A DNA stretch of 64,000 bases from Candidatus Blochmannia sp. SNP (GTDB taxonomy: Bacteria > Pseudomonadota > Gammaproteobacteria > Enterobacterales > Enterobacteriaceae): NCBI RefSeq assembly GCF_036549215.1, contig NZ_CP144371.1, forward strand, positions 1-64,000, in the 5' to 3' direction. The position numbers were made by a program, and so were the translations under genes. Under the pieces are notes generated by a model. The model was given only the letters and a program-made list of their open reading frames with translations, had not been told where the DNA came from and did no database searches. Position 1 is the stretch's first letter, and each line of letters starts with the position of its first letter. Below, piece after piece: positions 24,559 to 34,739 of this stretch.

Positions 24559-24850
24559 GATTTACCTTCATCATATTACATATGTTTAAAAAAAATAAAT
24601 TCTTATTCGTATATAATGTTTACATTATTTAATAAATAATGTAATTAAAACATATTCTCTAGTACAGATGTATAATCTTATAAAAAATGTCACTCTCTGT
24701 AGTGCGACATCATACGGACGAAATCCCATAGTACAAAAATTTTAAATCTAATAATATGCTCGGTTTATTATTTTAATAATATAAATCGAATCACATTAAT
24801 TTGACTACTTTATTTCGTTATCTTACTTACATATATGTAAGAATCTATTC

Positions 24851-25873
24851 TTAATTTTGATCATGATAGATAATAAACTTCATAATGCTGTTGCACAGCA
24901 ATGATATATTCATATTATGTGTCGAAGATATAGAATAGTAACGGTCTTTCCACTGTAAAGAATTAATAATATACTCAATCTTTTTTTCTACTATATATTT
25001 CTCTAATAAATCTATTTTATTAAATATTAACCAACAAGGTTTACAAACCAATTTTTTACTGTAGTTATCTAACTCATGTCTAATAGTAATAATATTTTCT
25101 AACGGATCAGAATTATCTAAAGGCGCGATATCAATAAAATGCAACAATATCTGGCAATGTTCCAGATGCTTTAAAAACCTCATTCCTAATCCTGAGCCAT
25201 TAGAAGCACCTTTAATAATACCAGGAATATCTGCAATAACAAATCTATCATAATTATTAATCTGTACTACACCTAAACATGGTACTAATGTAGTAAATGG
25301 ATAATCTGCTACTTTTGGTTTCGCTGATGAAATTACACGAATAAAACTAGATTTTCCAGAATTAGGTAATCCAAATATTCCGACATCTGCCATCAGAAGT
25401 AATTCCAAATTCAAGTGTTGAAATTCCCCTGTTTTGCCATGTGTATTAAAAATTTTTTTGTGTCGTAAAGAATATTTAAAATGTCCATTCCCAAAACCAT
25501 GGTGTCCTCCCTTAGCTACCATTAACCATTTTTTGTGACTGTCTATTTCTCCTAATAATTTATTTGTTTTTTTATCACTCACTCTAGTTCCATACGGAAC
25601 TTTTATAACAACATCTTTTCCTTTTTTACCAGTACAACCCCGGCTACGACCACTTTCTCCATGCCCAGCTTTAAAAACATGATGAAAATGAAAGTAATTT
25701 AAAGTATTTACATTAGGATCTGCTAATAACCAAACATTACCTCCATTTCCTCCATTACTGCCATTAGGTTTCCTTAAAAAAGAGCCCCTTCTTCTTATTT
25801 TTTGAAAACTAATACAACCGTGTCCTCCATTTCCAGCAACAACCGTAATATTAGTCATATCAATAAATCTCAT
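24851..25873 (-). CDS. obgE: Obg-family GTPase ObgE/CgtA
   Basis: A GTPase that acts in late 50S assembly and stress control. The glycine-rich Obg fold occupies about 1-158 (GGNGGNVWLL, GRSRGCTGKKGKDV). The G domain follows with P-loop GLPNSGKS (168-175), switch residues DYPFTTLVP, DIPG and NKID. The protein ends at 340 residues. E. coli Obg has 390, and the missing part is the acidic C-terminal tail after the G domain. In E. coli dacB lies upstream toward greA and yhbE downstream toward rpmA; both are absent here. Confidence 0.95.
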   Translation of the reverse strand: MRFIDMTNITVVAGNGGHGCISFQKIRRRGSFLRKPNGSNGGNGGNVWLLADPNVNTLNYFHFHHVFKAGHGESGRSRGCTGKKGKDVVIKVPYGTRVSDKKTNKLLGEIDSHKKWLMVAKGGHHGFGNGHFKYSLRHKKIFNTHGKTGEFQHLNLELLLMADVGIFGLPNSGKSSFIRVISSAKPKVADYPFTTLVPCLGVVQINNYDRFVIADIPGIIKGASNGSGLGMRFLKHLEHCQILLHFIDIAPLDNSDPLENIITIRHELDNYSKKLVCKPCWLIFNKIDLLEKYIVEKKIEYIINSLQWKDRYYSISSTHNMNISLLCNSIMKFIIYHDQN

Positions 25874-26016
25874 AATATACCTCTATACATATCACCTAAA
25901 TCTTATAGCATATAGATATAACCTCTCATTTGATAAGTTTAATATAAATCTATACAATAATTAATTTTATTTTATATTTTTAAATTACATTTCTAATATT
26001 TTCTGCTGCTATACTC

Positions 26017-26061
26017 TGTATATGCTGTATATGCTGTATATGCTGTATATGCTGTATATGC
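26017..26061. repeat. 9-bp tandem repeat TGTATATGC, five perfect copies
   Basis: Five identical back-to-back copies of TGTATATGC in the spacer between rpmA and obgE, with no repeat period outside the array. A 9-bp unit in noncoding DNA is prone to gain or loss of copies, so it is a likely VNTR. No coding frame runs through it on either strand. Confidence 0.97.
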
Positions 26062-26242
26062 ACTATTTTTACAATTTAATAAAACCATAACTACAAACAA
26101 TCTAAAAATAGCAAAAATTACTATAATCCTAATAAAACATAATCGATATAATATACGCGCAAACAAATCAAAAATATTAACGTAGATATATATTTAATTA
26201 ATCTTATATAAATTATAAATAACCCAGCGTCATAGATTTTAT

Positions 26243-26274
26243 ATTCACCATACCATATCTATGGTATGGTGAAT
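26243..26274. repeat. 15-bp perfect inverted repeat downstream of rpmA
   Basis: The arm ATTCACCATACCATA pairs perfectly with TATGGTATGGTGAAT across two bases. It lies about 200 bases after the rpmA stop. On the minus strand no U-tract follows. On the plus strand TATTATTTTC follows, but no plus-strand gene precedes it. It may act as an mRNA 3' end or stability hairpin for rplU-rpmA. Confidence 0.6.
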
Positions 26275-26477
26275 TATTATTTTCTATAAAAATTTATACC
26301 CACATTTGGAATTATTTTTAATTTTTAATCTTTTTAAAAATATGTATTCAAGATCCATCAACGCTAATATAACTATCACTTCAATTATAAAATAGAACCA
26401 AAAATTTCGCCCTAACCAATTTATTTATATCAAATTAAAATTTGATTATTAAATAATATTACTAAAATAATATCCCT

Positions 26478-26738
26478 CTATCCGTTAGTAACAATACTAA
26501 TAAATCTACGACGAGACACTCCCTTTTTTTCAAATAAAACTTTCCCGGATTTTAAAGCAAAAAGAGTATAATCTCTGCCACAGCCTACATATTTTCCTGG
26601 ATGAAACGTATTACCACGTTGACGCACAATAATGGTACCTGAAGATACAAATTCTCCTCCAAAACATTTAACTCCTAAACTCTTACTATGTGAATCTCGA
26701 CCATTACGAGTAGAACCTCCGGCTTTTTTATGTGCCAT
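26478..26738 (-). CDS. rpmA: 50S ribosomal protein L27
   Basis: A 50S protein near the peptidyl transferase centre. Its 86 residues compare with 85 in E. coli. The N-terminus [18 protein letters not shown], the middle [15 protein letters not shown] and the phenylalanine-lysine C-terminal region ([16 protein letters not shown]) are typical. It is second in rplU-rpmA, 17 bp after rplU. Confidence 0.96.
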   Translation of the reverse strand: MAHKKAGGSTRNGRDSHSKSLGVKCFGGEFVSSGTIIVRQRGNTFHPGKYVGCGRDYTLFALKSGKVLFEKKGVSRRRFISIVTNG

Positions 26739-26755
26739 TTTTATCCCTTATTTAT

Positions 26756-27085
26756 TTATTGATCATTTAGATTATAACCGTTTATGCTTGTTATTTTTAT
26801 TTTTGTAAAACACTGACGATGTCCTTGAAATTTACGAAAATGTTTACGACGACGAAATTTAATAATCTCTATCTTTCGATTGATATTTTGCTCTACAATT
26901 TCCGCTATAACTTTTCCCTCTTTTACGAAAGGACATCCTATTTGAAGATAATCATTACGTTTAATAAGCAATATTTGATTAAATTCAATTTGATTACCAA
27001 CATTAATACCAATTCTTTCTACATTAATCATTTGACCTTCAGTAACACGATACTGTTTACTACCAATTTTAAAAACCGCATACAT
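26756..27085 (-). CDS. rplU: 50S ribosomal protein L21
   Basis: A 50S protein that binds 23S rRNA together with L20. It has 109 residues (E. coli 103). MYAVFKIGSKQYRVTEGQ at the start and the signature KFRRRKHFRKFQGHRQ near the end identify it. It is the first gene of rplU-rpmA. A strong sigma-70 promoter lies upstream, and ispB diverges from the same spacer, as in E. coli. Confidence 0.96.
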   Translation of the reverse strand: MYAVFKIGSKQYRVTEGQMINVERIGINVGNQIEFNQILLIKRNDYLQIGCPFVKEGKVIAEIVEQNINRKIEIIKFRRRKHFRKFQGHRQCFTKIKITSINGYNLNDQ

Positions 27086-27136
27086 AAATAATGATCCATC
27101 TCTTGTTTATAATCTGATATTATTTCTATGTATGTT

Positions 27137-27165
27137 CTTATACATTAAAAAAGAATGTTTCTCAA
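27137..27165 (-). promoter_or_regulatory. Sigma-70 promoter of rplU-rpmA
   Basis: Read on the minus strand: -35 TTGAGA (plus 27160-27165), a 17-bp spacer, and -10 TATAAG (plus 27137-27142). The -10 ends 51 bases before the rplU start codon. Box sequence and spacing are close to consensus, and no other gene reads this way in the spacer. Confidence 0.65.
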
Positions 27166-27313
27166 CCATAATAATAAATAATTATTATTATTAGTAATAA
27201 TAATAATAATAAAAAATTACTACATGTATTACTTATGGAATAGCTATATATAATACAAATCATTGCATATATACATACATTTTATTTAACATTTAATAAT
27301 TATAATAATATCA

Positions 27314-28285
27314 ATGAATATTACTCAAATCGCTAAATTAACTGAACAAGATATGATAGATGTGAATGAAGAAATTCGTATACGATTAGCATCTGAAATT
27401 ACTTTAATCAACGAACTTGTTCAATATATTATTAATAGCGGAGGGAAACGAATTCGACCAATGATTACCTTGTTAACCGCAAGAGCATTACACTACAAAA
27501 AAACACAACATGTCATTATTGCTACATTAATAGAGTTTATTCATACTGCTACTTTATTACATGATGATGTAGTAGATAAATCACATATGAGACGCGGTAA
27601 AATAGCTACTAATATAATTTTTGGAAATGCTGCTAGTGTGTTAGTAGGTGATTTTATATATACACGAGCCTTTCAGATGATGACAGAATTAGAATCCTTA
27701 CGAATATTATCATTAATGGCAGACGCCGTTAATATAATTGCAAAAGGAGAAATTTTACAATTAACAAATTGTAATGATCCAACTATTACTATAGATAGTT
27801 ACATGAAAATTATTTATAGTAAAACTGCTCGTTTATTTGAAGTAGCTTCTCAATCATCTGCTATTTTAGCTAATGCTGATACTTATCAAGAAAAAGCATT
27901 ACGTAATTACGGACGATATGTGGGCACCGCTTTTCAATTAATTGATGATTTATTAGATTATTCTGCTTCAGAAACAATATCTGGGAAAAATATTGGGAAT
28001 GATTTAAATGAAGGAAAACCTACTCTTCCTCTACTACATGCTATCCATCATAGTACCCCAAAGCAAGCATCACTTATATGTCATGCCATCAAACAAGGTA
28101 ATAATCGTCATTTATTAGGTGTAATTCTAGATACAATGCATCAATATGGTTCATTAGAGTACACTCGAAAACGTGCTGAAACAGAAATTAATAAAGCTAT
28201 TTCTTGTCTTAATATTTTACCTATTTCTCCTTACCGAAAAGCATTAGCAAGTTTAGCTACTTATATAATTCATAGGGTTCATTAG
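27314..28285 (+). CDS. ispB: Octaprenyl diphosphate synthase
   Basis: A trans-prenyltransferase that builds the C40 side chain of ubiquinone/menaquinone from farnesyl diphosphate and isopentenyl diphosphate. The first aspartate-rich motif is DDVVD (84-88), followed by RRG. The second is in QLIDDLLDYS near residues 208-217. The substrate motif GGKRIRP is at 43-49. Its 323 residues equal the family length. It is divergent from rplU, as in E. coli, and stands alone on the plus strand. Confidence 0.95.
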   Translation: MNITQIAKLTEQDMIDVNEEIRIRLASEITLINELVQYIINSGGKRIRPMITLLTARALHYKKTQHVIIATLIEFIHTATLLHDDVVDKSHMRRGKIATNIIFGNAASVLVGDFIYTRAFQMMTELESLRILSLMADAVNIIAKGEILQLTNCNDPTITIDSYMKIIYSKTARLFEVASQSSAILANADTYQEKALRNYGRYVGTAFQLIDDLLDYSASETISGKNIGNDLNEGKPTLPLLHAIHHSTPKQASLICHAIKQGNNRHLLGVILDTMHQYGSLEYTRKRAETEINKAISCLNILPISPYRKALASLATYIIHRVH

Positions 28286-28538
28286 TTATCACTTTTAGAA
28301 TAATACATATAATTAATATTTAAGAATAAAATATGTAAATATTAAACTATAACTCTAATTATCATTATTTGCCGAAAGCAATATGTAATACTGTTTGTCA
28401 ATAACATATAAATATATTATTATAATCGTAATAAGTAAAATAATACAATATTTATGAACATATTAAAAAATAAAATATAAACAACATATATATTGTTATT
28501 TATTAGAATTAATCACATGCAGATATAAGGCAACATAC

Positions 28539-29072
28539 ATGCATTTAAACCAAGTTTCAGCTGGAGAAAATATTCCAGAAGATATATACGTTATTATTGA
28601 AATTCCAGCTAACTCTGATCCAATTAAATATGAAATTGATAAAAAAACAGGAGCAATATTTGTTGATCGTTTTTTATTAACACCTATGTTTTATCCTTGT
28701 AATTATGGCTATATCAATAAAACTTTGTCATTGGATGGTGATCCAGTAGATGTGTTGGTTCCTACTCCATATCCTTTGCAATTAGGTTGCGTAATACATT
28801 GTCGCCCTATAGGCATGCTCAATATGATAGATGAATCTGGTAAAGACGCTAAAATAATTGCGGTGCCTCACAATAAAATATCAGAACAATATTCATTAAT
28901 ACAAGATATAAATGATTTTCCAAATTTACTGCGTAATCAAATAGATCATTTTTTCAAAAATTACAAAGATTTAGACCCTGGAAAATGGGTTAAAATAAAA
29001 AGCTGGGAAAACCGCAACGCTGCTAAAACAGAAATTTCAAAAGCTTTTGAACGTTTTAAAAAAACCACATAA
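28539..29072 (+). CDS. ppa: Inorganic pyrophosphatase
   Basis: Hydrolyses pyrophosphate to phosphate and so drives biosynthetic reactions. A family I enzyme of 177 residues (E. coli 176). The metal-binding signature is seen as DGDPVDVLV, with the N-terminal [15 protein letters not shown] and later KDAKIIAVP. It is convergent with tamB; an inverted repeat of 12-bp arms (29102-29113 and 29138-29149) between them may terminate both. Confidence 0.96.
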   Translation: MHLNQVSAGENIPEDIYVIIEIPANSDPIKYEIDKKTGAIFVDRFLLTPMFYPCNYGYINKTLSLDGDPVDVLVPTPYPLQLGCVIHCRPIGMLNMIDESGKDAKIIAVPHNKISEQYSLIQDINDFPNLLRNQIDHFFKNYKDLDPGKWVKIKSWENRNAAKTEISKAFERFKKTT

Positions 29073-29141
29073 TTTTTCAATTTTTATGTTTTTATCACAT
29101 AATTTTTAATTAAATGCTAACGATATATAGGTTAAAATTAA

Positions 29142-32100
29142 TTAAAAATCAAATTTATATAATAAATCAAGCGCTTGATTACTTCCAGATGTAACTTCTA
29201 AATACAATTGTGAACATAAACAATAACGTACAGTTATTGTCGTCAACAAATCAAAAATACTTATTCCATATTTAATTTGTAAACCAGGAGCTATGTATCC
29301 ACTTATTGCAACTAATGGCGTGGTTCCAATGATATCTTGAGTATTTAATGTCAAATCTTGCACACCAAATATTTTTCCTATTTTACTAATAAATTGCTCA
29401 CTATTTTTGACGCTTGCTCCAATTAAAAAAGATGTTATTATACTGGCATCCGTATTAAAAAGTATAAGATTTCTATTATCACCTAATAAATAAGATACGA
29501 TTTCTTGTGGAGAAAATAATGAAGTAGTGGAGAAAACTTCTAGTTTTGGTTGATCAAAAACACCAGTAATTCGTATACCAACTATATTTCTATTTCTAAT
29601 ATCAGATGGGTTACAAATTGCTTCAATATCAAGATACGGTTGATTTATTGATCCAGAAAATAGTAGGTGTCCCTTTTTTATCATCAAATTTTGTCCATAT
29701 ACTTGAAAATAACCGGAAAGCATATCAATGTGCCCTGTTAAAAGCAAGTTACTTCCATTATATCCAGTTTCTAAATTACCCCTCAATTTCGTGCGTAAAC
29801 CTAATCCATTGAAATTCACATCATTACCGAGAGACACAGTAACGTTAGAATAAATAGCAGTACATAAATTTTTAGAATTATCTAAAATAGGTTCAAAATT
29901 ATCATCCAATAAAATTTCTTCTGAAGACACTCTAACTATATTTTTCGAACGTTCTTTAACTTCAATATAAGCCCAAGGAATTTCAACATTACCTCGTAAA
30001 TGAACTTTTTCTGCAGTGACCATACAAGTAACACTAGGAGACATTTTCATCTTTATTTTTGGAGAGATACAAAAACTAATTTGGTTTCCCCATATTCTGA
30101 AAAATGCACGCATATCACGAATAGAATCAAAATTAACAATATCGCCACTTAAATTTAACTTGCTGTCATTATCCGTGTACATTGTTCCATTTAATGTGGC
30201 ATAATCCCCAAAAAATCTTATGAACACTTGAGCATTTCTTACAAAAAATGGTGTATCAGGCTTATTAATATTAAAGTCGTGTAATTGAGCAGAACCATAA
30301 ATTTTTAGATGATGGGTATATCCATGAAAACGAATATTCAAATTTAATAATCCATTTACAGGTTCTTTCAATGAAATCAATGAATGACAAAAAGGCAATA
30401 ATGAGATATTTTTAATCTGTATATTTCCTGTTATTTTAGATGTATTGTGTAATTCGGTTATTTTGAATGATCCATGATTTTGATCACAATTACCTATATT
30501 TACAAACCATTCGCAATATGAAGTAACTTGCATTAATACAATTTTTACAGTAACTTTATTTATTCTGATTGAATCTATTTCTATACCTTCGATAGAAGAT
30601 TTAATACTACATTGTTTTCCTGAAAGTAAAATTGTACCCTTAGGTAATCGTTCTCCTACTATCCAATAGCAATTGGAACAATATACATGAACAGTACGTA
30701 TATTTATTAATTCTGGCAATAATATTTTTAAAGAAACTACATTAAAACTTTTAAGTAAACCGTCTATTTTATTTAATATATTTGTCTTTAAAACATTAGA
30801 AATAGGAATTGTATAATTAATAATTTCCCAATAATGTGAATCAAAAATCATTTTTCGTGTTAAATGTTGATAGATAATAATAATATCTTGCATTAATTTC
30901 CATGTTCCTGTTGGAGTTATAATACTCGTTTTACTAACTCTGCTATGCCAAGTTTTATTAAAAAGATCCAGATTACCGCAAAGTTTTATTTCTCCAGACA
31001 ACATGTCGTCACAGGATATTAGATTTAAATAATGTTTCTGAATATTGCCTTGTCCTTTCGCTATTATTTGGCGTAACGACAAAAATCCACACCGTATTTT
31101 ATCTGCTTGTAAAAAAAATTTACTTTGCATGATATCATCACGATAAATATCACTATTTATTACTATCTTATCAATGTTAATATTCTTATCTCTCCAATTT
31201 AGGGAAGATATATCAATATTCGATAATAATCTAAGATATCTAACAGGTCCATATAATTTAAATTTTCCATATACACTACCACTTAATCCAGGTACTATTG
31301 CGTTGCAATCTGGGGCTGCAAGCGTAGCATTTAAAACAGAACCTTTTTTTAAGTCTAAGGCTCCCTGTATTTTTAATGCATTAGTTCCCCATTTTATTAA
31401 TAATTCCGGTATTTTCCATTCACCGAATGAATTACTGTATAATGCTCCTGTACATGAAATATTATTATTTTCTATATTTCCATTAAGATTTAAATCAGAC
31501 ACTCTAAGATCCCAAACATTAGAATATAAACGCCCTTGAGTAACAATATTACCTGATAATTTAATTGGTTTTTTAAACCACTTTTTTTGAAAAAAACTAA
31601 CTTTATTTAATAGAAACACACTATTCCAACTAATCATATTAGTCCAATTAATAACCCCTTGCATATTCAAACATCCATCTGACATTATTGCTCTTAATTT
31701 AGAAATGGTACAGCCGTTAGTATCCCCTTGAGCATTCATAACTACATGTGCTGCTGAAAATTTCATACTACTTAATTGTAATGTTACTTGAATATAATAA
31801 CTTCGTATTTCACCATTTAAACATAAATTAATATCTTCTATTAAATAATCATCCGTTCCTAAAAAAGAAAGTGGTATTTTTCTGCCAACTACAGATATGC
31901 CTATAGGTATACCAAATTGCATCATATTAATTTTTAATAATACATTTATTGTAGAAACAGTACCTAAAAAATCACAACGAAGACATATGTCATTGTATAA
32001 TTCTCCAGTGAGAATTAATTTTATTTTACTTGTACTCTGACTTTTTGTTGTTTCAGGAGAGTTATTGATGCGGGCAACATTATACACAGTATAATCAGCT

Positions 32101-32987
32101 GTAATATTTATTGGATAATATTCCCTAAATGTTATATTTCCTATTGCATTAAGATAACCACATGGTAATTTAATATTTAATTTTAAATTTGCGGCCTGAT
32201 CATGTAAATATGTCCGAAAATAAAAATGATTAATAGTCCAATAATTATGATAATTATCAAAAATACAAACATCCTCTCCTTCTATATCCTTTAGAATTAA
32301 ATTTACAGGAACCTTAAAAGAAGACAATGCCATTAATAATTTACTAGACAATGATTTAAGTAAACACTTTATATTCCATTGGTTGCTATATTTATACATG
32401 TCTATGATATTAGTTTTTATATTTGACATATTTACATTAGAAACATTTAAAACTACTCCTGTGATACATATAGGTAAAACTGTTAGTAAATTATTTTGAA
32501 ATGTTAATCCAGTATCTAATGTTTTTAATTTAAATATAATATTATTTGAAATAATATGAGTATTATGAAATACCATTTTTTTTAGTATTACAGGAAACGG
32601 AAAAGAAAAAATTTTTTCTATTTTTGTTTTTTTATATCTTTTACTTTCTTGATTTTTCGTATCTGTTTTTTTTATTTTTATAAAAACATTTTTCAAAGAA
32701 AGATGATCAATATATATCTGTTTATTCCATATGTATTTTAGATTTAATAAAATATTACATTGATCAACATCAATTATACCTATCGGTGTTTTATAGACTA
32801 TATGAGTTATATTAAAATTACCCCAAGTACCGGAAACAGAATCAAATGTTAACCCGGGGATACAATAGGCAATTCCCGTAAGAGTTACGTATGTTCCAGT
32901 ATTAGTACCTAACAAAAACATAAAAACTCCACATATTATTGATATCCATAACAAGAAAATCAAATAGATTTTCTTTATAAAAATCAT
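29142..32987 (-). CDS. tamB: Translocation and assembly module subunit TamB
   Basis: A large inner-membrane-anchored periplasmic protein of the TAM complex. It is thought to carry phospholipids and help outer-membrane protein assembly together with TamA. Its 1281 residues compare with 1259 in E. coli. An N-terminal membrane anchor lies at about 7-29, a long beta-rich AsmA-like body follows, and a conserved DUF490 C-terminus contains LLTGHIDMLSGYFQVYGQ and ends in a beta-strand (LYKFDF). The ATG overlaps the tamA stop by four bases (ATGA), showing translational coupling. The full-length frame shows that selection still acts on it. Confidence 0.94.
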   Translation of the reverse strand: MIFIKKIYLIFLLWISIICGVFMFLLGTNTGTYVTLTGIAYCIPGLTFDSVSGTWGNFNITHIVYKTPIGIIDVDQCNILLNLKYIWNKQIYIDHLSLKNVFIKIKKTDTKNQESKRYKKTKIEKIFSFPFPVILKKMVFHNTHIISNNIIFKLKTLDTGLTFQNNLLTVLPICITGVVLNVSNVNMSNIKTNIIDMYKYSNQWNIKCLLKSLSSKLLMALSSFKVPVNLILKDIEGEDVCIFDNYHNYWTINHFYFRTYLHDQAANLKLNIKLPCGYLNAIGNITFREYYPINITADYTVYNVARINNSPETTKSQSTSKIKLILTGELYNDICLRCDFLGTVSTINVLLKINMMQFGIPIGISVVGRKIPLSFLGTDDYLIEDINLCLNGEIRSYYIQVTLQLSSMKFSAAHVVMNAQGDTNGCTISKLRAIMSDGCLNMQGVINWTNMISWNSVFLLNKVSFFQKKWFKKPIKLSGNIVTQGRLYSNVWDLRVSDLNLNGNIENNNISCTGALYSNSFGEWKIPELLIKWGTNALKIQGALDLKKGSVLNATLAAPDCNAIVPGLSGSVYGKFKLYGPVRYLRLLSNIDISSLNWRDKNINIDKIVINSDIYRDDIMQSKFFLQADKIRCGFLSLRQIIAKGQGNIQKHYLNLISCDDMLSGEIKLCGNLDLFNKTWHSRVSKTSIITPTGTWKLMQDIIIIYQHLTRKMIFDSHYWEIINYTIPISNVLKTNILNKIDGLLKSFNVVSLKILLPELINIRTVHVYCSNCYWIVGERLPKGTILLSGKQCSIKSSIEGIEIDSIRINKVTVKIVLMQVTSYCEWFVNIGNCDQNHGSFKITELHNTSKITGNIQIKNISLLPFCHSLISLKEPVNGLLNLNIRFHGYTHHLKIYGSAQLHDFNINKPDTPFFVRNAQVFIRFFGDYATLNGTMYTDNDSKLNLSGDIVNFDSIRDMRAFFRIWGNQISFCISPKIKMKMSPSVTCMVTAEKVHLRGNVEIPWAYIEVKERSKNIVRVSSEEILLDDNFEPILDNSKNLCTAIYSNVTVSLGNDVNFNGLGLRTKLRGNLETGYNGSNLLLTGHIDMLSGYFQVYGQNLMIKKGHLLFSGSINQPYLDIEAICNPSDIRNRNIVGIRITGVFDQPKLEVFSTTSLFSPQEIVSYLLGDNRNLILFNTDASIITSFLIGASVKNSEQFISKIGKIFGVQDLTLNTQDIIGTTPLVAISGYIAPGLQIKYGISIFDLLTTITVRYCLCSQLYLEVTSGSNQALDLLYKFDF

Positions 32988-34739
32988 AAATCTGGTCCTA
33001 AATTAACATATAAATATAAAAACTGATGATCTGTTTTCCCTCTATGTATTAGCGGAGTTGCTAGATCTAGTTTTATAAGGCCTACCGGAAATTGCCAGCG
33101 TACTCCAATACCCATACCAGATCTGAAATTATTCCATTTAATATTATTACTAATCTCTCCTATGTCCACAAAAATAACTCCCCACCATTTACTAATCATA
33201 TTATATTGGTATTCAAAGGTAGTAGTGATTAATTTAGTAGCAACTCTTGTATAAGATTCAGAGTTGTCACAAGGATCTAAATATTTATATCCACGAATCC
33301 CACTATTTGTATTAGAAAAAAAACGCAACATTGAATTAATAAATGAGAAATTATTAGTATTTATCCAGCTTAAATTCCCACGAACTAAAACACGATGTTT
33401 TTTTAATAACGTTCGAATCCAAATATTTTGAGCCTGCACAGCAACAAAATTAATATCTGATTTCCAAAAATTGTTAGATATATTAATCGAATAGCGCTGA
33501 CTATCCCCCCAATGCGGGATTACGTCACCACGCTTACGAACACGATATATACTTATTCCTGGATAAATTAATATTATATTTTTAGTAATATGATTGTTAG
33601 CATAATGATTAAGATGCCAATGTATATTAATTGCGCGGTTCCACTTGTGGGAACAATTCCAATAACGAGCCATATTTATAGTTATAATACTAGACCGAAT
33701 ATTACATGTATCTTCATGTATTAACCCTCCCTGTAATAAATAATATTGTTCTAATGGGTTACAAAGAAGTGGAATTTTATAACTTAAATCAATAACTTGT
33801 TCTGATGTAGATAAACTAAAATTATTTTCTAAACTATGCCCATATGCATTAATCCACGGTTTTTTCCAAATTATTTTAGTGCGTGGACCTGTTTCCATAC
33901 TATAACCAGATCCAGTTTCAAAACTATTTTTGGCACAAGGATAAAAAAAAATATCTAATATTAATTTTTTTTTTTGTGGACAACGCGTATAATCTGAAGA
34001 AATTGATACTGATTCAAACCAATTAGTAGAAGAAAATCGGCGATTTAATTCCATAACGGAAGCTGCATTGTAGTATTCTCCTGAATGTATATTAGATATA
34101 TTTTTTAAATAATCTTCTTTAATCTGACTCCCATGAAATTTAATTTTTTCAAAAAAATAACGTTGTCCGCTATAAAAATCTATATTCCAAATACTTCGAC
34201 AAAGTGAAGGTATAACAATAAGCTGATTGTTTTGAAATGTAGCATCAAAATACCCTTTTAATAAAGCCAAATTATAAAGTTTATTTTTAAATTGTTCATA
34301 ATCACTATGTTTTAATCTTGTTCCAACAAAAGATTTCGCATCTTTTATCATTTTCTGATAATCATGATCTTTTTCCCCATCTCCATGTATAATAATATTT
34401 ACCTCAGTAACCATAATTGGAGATCCAGGTTCAATTTTAATAACTAGTAGATCAGATTGTTTATTACAAGATTTAAATGGAGAAAAAATTAGCGTTGGAT
34501 CATAATAACCTAATGGACGCAACCCAGCTCTAACTGCACTATCTATTTTTTTTTAAATCTAAATCTACATACTTGCAGTTAGTATTAATATCAGATAATT
34601 TCTTGCGTACATTATAATTTAATTCACTATCTAATCCTTCTATTATTATATTAACATCACTATTACATATTAACGGTATGAAAAAATAAACTATTAAATA
34701 TGATCTTACCATCATATATTTTTTAAGCTCCTTGAACAT
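32984..34739 (-). CDS. tamA: Outer-membrane TAM subunit TamA, frameshifted at a poly(A) tract
   Basis: An Omp85-family outer-membrane barrel with N-terminal POTRA domains, partner of TamB. The 5' part (66 codons from 34739) has a signal-like start (RSYLIVYFFIPLICNS) and the first POTRA strand, then stops at a TAG (34539-34541). The remaining 512 codons read in another frame, with LRPLGYYDP, GERY-like SGQRYFFEKIKFHGSQI, ETGSGYSMETGPR, and the Omp85 signature SGIRGYKYLD. The junction is nine A in the mRNA (plus 34546-34554). With one A fewer, the frame runs through as DLKKIDSAVRAGLRPLGYY, matching E. coli TamA. Apart from this one base the gene is full length (about 580 residues against 577). 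It is probably either read through by slippage or newly broken. Confidence 0.88.

Larger units (their letters stand above)
25874..26477. other. Spacer between rpmA and obgE with a minisatellite and a hairpin
   Basis: A spacer of 604 bp in place of E. coli yhbE. It contains five copies of a 9-bp tandem repeat (26017-26061) and a 15-bp perfect hairpin (26243-26274), each listed separately. No open frame or further element is supported. Confidence 0.6.

Noticed and set aside
27181-27207. ATT/TAA palindrome in the rplU-ispB spacer as an operator
   Set aside because: It is a trinucleotide microsatellite whose symmetry follows from the repeat unit.
31174-31539. 121-codon plus-strand frame inside tamB
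   Set aside because: Antisense to the intact tamB frame, no domain and no start signals.
34523-34739. The 66-codon 5' fragment of tamA as a separate small gene
   Set aside because: It aligns with the TamA signal peptide and first POTRA strand and joins the downstream frame if one A is removed. It is part of tamA.
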